A stretch of 64,000 nt of DNA. Origin: JBBQED01 sp038320345 (GTDB lineage: Bacteria > Bacteroidota > Bacteroidia > AKYH767-A > OLB10). The position numbers were made by a program, and so were the translations under genes. Location of the stretch: assembly GCA_038320345.1 (NCBI GenBank), contig JBBQED010000012.1, positions 1 to 64,000 on the forward strand. Direction: 5' to 3'. Shown here one piece after another: positions 62,329 to 64,000 of the stretch. The notes beneath the pieces were generated by a model, which was given only the letters and a program-made list of their open reading frames with translations, searched no databases and had not been told where the DNA came from. Every line of letters starts with the position of its first letter. The first letter of the stretch is position 1.

Positions 62329-63669
62329 TTATTTCACTTCAACTATTTTTTCTTGAAATGAAATCCCCATCGTGTGCAGCTCTTTTAAAATAGGAATATA
62401 GATTTCTCTAACGACCGGAATTTGAACTCCTGTTAATTTAATTTCTTGATGGAGGATTAATCGCGCCGCAATTCCTAAAGGTAGTCCTACTGTTTTAGCC
62501 ATAGCAGTGTCAACTGCATCTTGTCCTTTTACAACAAGCGTAGAAAACAACTGTTCCTTTTTATTATTTTTTTCGTAATCAAACTGATGTTGCATGACAA
62601 TCATGTCTTTGTCATTAGGTTTTAATACCCATTTCGACTCCAATAGATGTTGCAAAATCTGAGCAGGAGTAGCTTTTACTAGTCCTATTTTTTTGTCATC
62701 CAAGATTCCAGAGTACCGAAGTTTTTCCATTGCTGGACCATCAGGATCTATACGGCAGTATCGAGAAATTTTTTCTTCTAATGAATCCCCAAAAATAGAT
62801 ACTGGTAAAAATGCGGTTATTAATTCAGCATAGGTAAGATGTTCGGAGTCTTCCACAACAAATGTATCATCTGTTAATCCTAAGGTAACAAATACCTGCC
62901 AAGCACTACAAAATCCTTCTTGTCTCAAAGTCCCTCTGATCAATGTTGGGATATTTTCAATATCATAATGTTTACGATAAGCGAGTGAATCGCGGTTTGC
63001 ATATCCATCAAATCTTCCATATCCTTCTACATGTATTGCAGTTATTTCACTAAATAACCTATTGTAGGGAGTATAATGATATTTTCCATCCCTTATATAT
63101 TTCGCAGTTCCTTGTCCTGCAACAATTACATTGCGAGGGTTCCACGTAAATTTATATCCCCAGGGATTATCGTTTGATTCCGGAGCTACAAGTCCGCCAG
63201 TATAAGAACGAAAAGCATTTATAATTGCGCCTTCTTGGTGTAAACGATGAATTATTTCCATTGCCGACATATGATCAATCCCTGGATCTAGTCCACATTC
63301 ATTCAGAAATAATAATCCTTTGGCTATAGCATCTTGATTTAAGGCTTCAATTTCAGGAGAAACATAACTTGCAGTAACCAATGATTTTTCAAACTGAATG
63401 CAATCTTTAGCAACCAGTATATGGAGGGCAGGCGGAAGTAATGAAACAACCAGATCGGCGGCCGCGATTTCTAGAGCTCTTTGTTCCGGATTTTCGACCT
63501 CAAATGCAAAAGATTCAGCATTAGAATGATTTCCGGTCTTTTCCTGTGCAGCATCTTTCGAACGATCGCCCACTCTTAGAATGAAATGATCTTTTGTGGA
63601 GTATTGCAACAAGTAATTGATAATGGCACCGGAGGACCGTCCAGCGCCAAGGAGGAGAATTTTCTTCAT
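62329..63669 (-). CDS. saccharopine dehydrogenase-like protein
   Basis: The 446-residue protein has an N-terminal NAD(P)-binding Rossmann fold (KKILLLGAGRSSGAIINYLL) and the LYS9-type C-terminal domain: LNECGLDPGIDHMSAMEIIH, RSYTGGLVAPESNDNPWGYKFTWNPRNV, and VVKGQDAVDTAMAKTVGLPLGIAARLIL. It probably acts in lysine metabolism (alpha-aminoadipate or saccharopine), but the exact reaction is not certain. I chose ATG 63669 (MKKILL); an upstream in-frame start adds five residues. A -7 promoter element lies 12 bases upstream. Confidence 0.88.
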   Translation of the reverse strand: MKKILLLGAGRSSGAIINYLLQYSTKDHFILRVGDRSKDAAQEKTGNHSNAESFAFEVENPEQRALEIAAADLVVSLLPPALHILVAKDCIQFEKSLVTASYVSPEIEALNQDAIAKGLLFLNECGLDPGIDHMSAMEIIHRLHQEGAIINAFRSYTGGLVAPESNDNPWGYKFTWNPRNVIVAGQGTAKYIRDGKYHYTPYNRLFSEITAIHVEGYGRFDGYANRDSLAYRKHYDIENIPTLIRGTLRQEGFCSAWQVFVTLGLTDDTFVVEDSEHLTYAELITAFLPVSIFGDSLEEKISRYCRIDPDGPAMEKLRYSGILDDKKIGLVKATPAQILQHLLESKWVLKPNDKDMIVMQHQFDYEKNNKKEQLFSTLVVKGQDAVDTAMAKTVGLPLGIAARLILHQEIKLTGVQIPVVREIYIPILKELHTMGISFQEKIVEVK

Positions 63670-63681
63670 GTTTTGGAACGA

Positions 63682-63689
63682 CAAAGTTA
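63682..63689 (-). promoter_or_regulatory. -7 promoter element of the saccharopine-dehydrogenase-like gene
   Basis: TAACTTTG on the minus strand is a perfect -7 element, 12 bases before the ATG at 63669, implying a very short leader. Confidence 0.42.
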
Positions 63690-63808
63690 AAAAAGATGGC
63701 CTCTATTTTGATTTTTCAATGAAGATGTATTCTTAACTATTTTATTTTTGCTAAAAATGGCACAAGTGTTGAATTAGCCCGTATACATCAAAAAATTATG
63801 AACTTCTT

Positions 63809-64000
63809 ATGAAAAGACTAATCTTATCTGTTTTTGCTCTCTTAATCGCCTACGTTTCGGGAGCTCAAAGTAATCTAATCCTATTTACTGAAAATGGCGA
63901 AAAGTTCACTGCTATATTAAATGGGATCCGCCAGAATGAAAAACCTGAAACTAATGTTAAAATCACAAGCCTGAACGCTGAGTTCTATAAGCTCAAAGTG
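63809..64000 (+). CDS. secreted DUF4476-like protein (cut by window edge)
   Basis: The first 64 codons of a gene running off the window. It starts with a signal peptide (MKRLILSVFALLIAYVSGAQ) followed by SNLILFTENGEKFTAILNGIRQNEKPETNVKI, the N-terminal pattern seen in Bacteroidota DUF4476 proteins. The C-terminal domain that would confirm this lies outside the window. No clear promoter is visible in the 139-base gap upstream. Confidence 0.65.
   Translation, partial: MKRLILSVFALLIAYVSGAQSNLILFTENGEKFTAILNGIRQNEKPETNVKITSLNAEFYKLKV

Noticed and set aside
1..64000. CRISPR, insertion sequence, prophage or rRNA
   Set aside because: No direct-repeat arrays, transposase motifs, phage genes or rRNA sequence seen; XerC at 5254 fits a housekeeping recombinase.

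Overview
The window looks like a chromosomal segment of a Bacteroidota bacterium that is not host-reduced. The evidence is the Bacteroidota-type promoter element TAnnTTTG in front of many genes, almost no Shine-Dalgarno sequences, a PorT-like type IX secretion protein next to ubiE, and many families typical of the phylum (DUF3467, DUF3857, PD40/TPR secreted proteins, LysM-RlpA proteins, DUF4476). I could not place it below phylum level. There is no rRNA, CRISPR array, insertion sequence or prophage.

Layout. 1-4632 (minus strand) is a compact accessory cluster: a nucleotidyltransferase, two paralogous B12-binding radical SAM enzymes (one cut by the window edge) and a class I methyltransferase, transcribed from a good promoter near 4654-4682. 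4895-6525 holds rpsU, xerC and hpf with two clear intrinsic terminators. 6631-20853 is the translation/transcription core: tRNA-Thr, Tyr, Gly, Thr, tuf, tRNA-Trp, secE, nusG, rplK, rplA, rplJ, rplL, rpoB, rpoC and a DUF3467 gene. It is the same order as around E. coli tufB-rpoBC, with a strong hairpin plus T-run between rplL and rpoB.

20931-32434 carries envelope and housekeeping genes: a YbhN-like flippase-type protein, two glycosyltransferases, a secreted TPR/PD40 protein, an exonuclease, recR, a sodium-solute symporter, an NfeD-type membrane protease and a LysM/RlpA protein. 32437-44885 is metabolic: proline dehydrogenase, a translationally coupled shikimate block (DAHP synthase-chorismate mutase, aroB, aroA), an FAD oxidoreductase, porT, ubiE, a heptose-kinase-like PfkB protein, an aminotransferase and a methylmalonyl-CoA mutase large chain.

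45049-53203 is the most distinctive accessory block: a secreted TPR protein, a 1097-residue TPR plus MORN-repeat protein, a secreted transglutaminase-like protein with an intact Cys-His-Asp triad, and a paralogue that has lost Cys and His. The last part (53244-64000) has FtsB/DivIC, an ABC permease with a LolA-like protein, an NTF2-like secreted protein, a PadR-PspC pair with a 33-bp palindromic operator over its promoter, a GH114-like lipoprotein, trmN, a TPR histidine-kinase-like protein without an ATPase domain, a saccharopine-dehydrogenase-like enzyme and the start of a DUF4476-like gene.

I see no proven new system. The best candidates for a second look are the radical SAM cluster, the TPR/MORN/transglutaminase block, the ATPase-less kinase and the rplL-rpoB attenuator. 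All family names come from motif recognition, without database searches.
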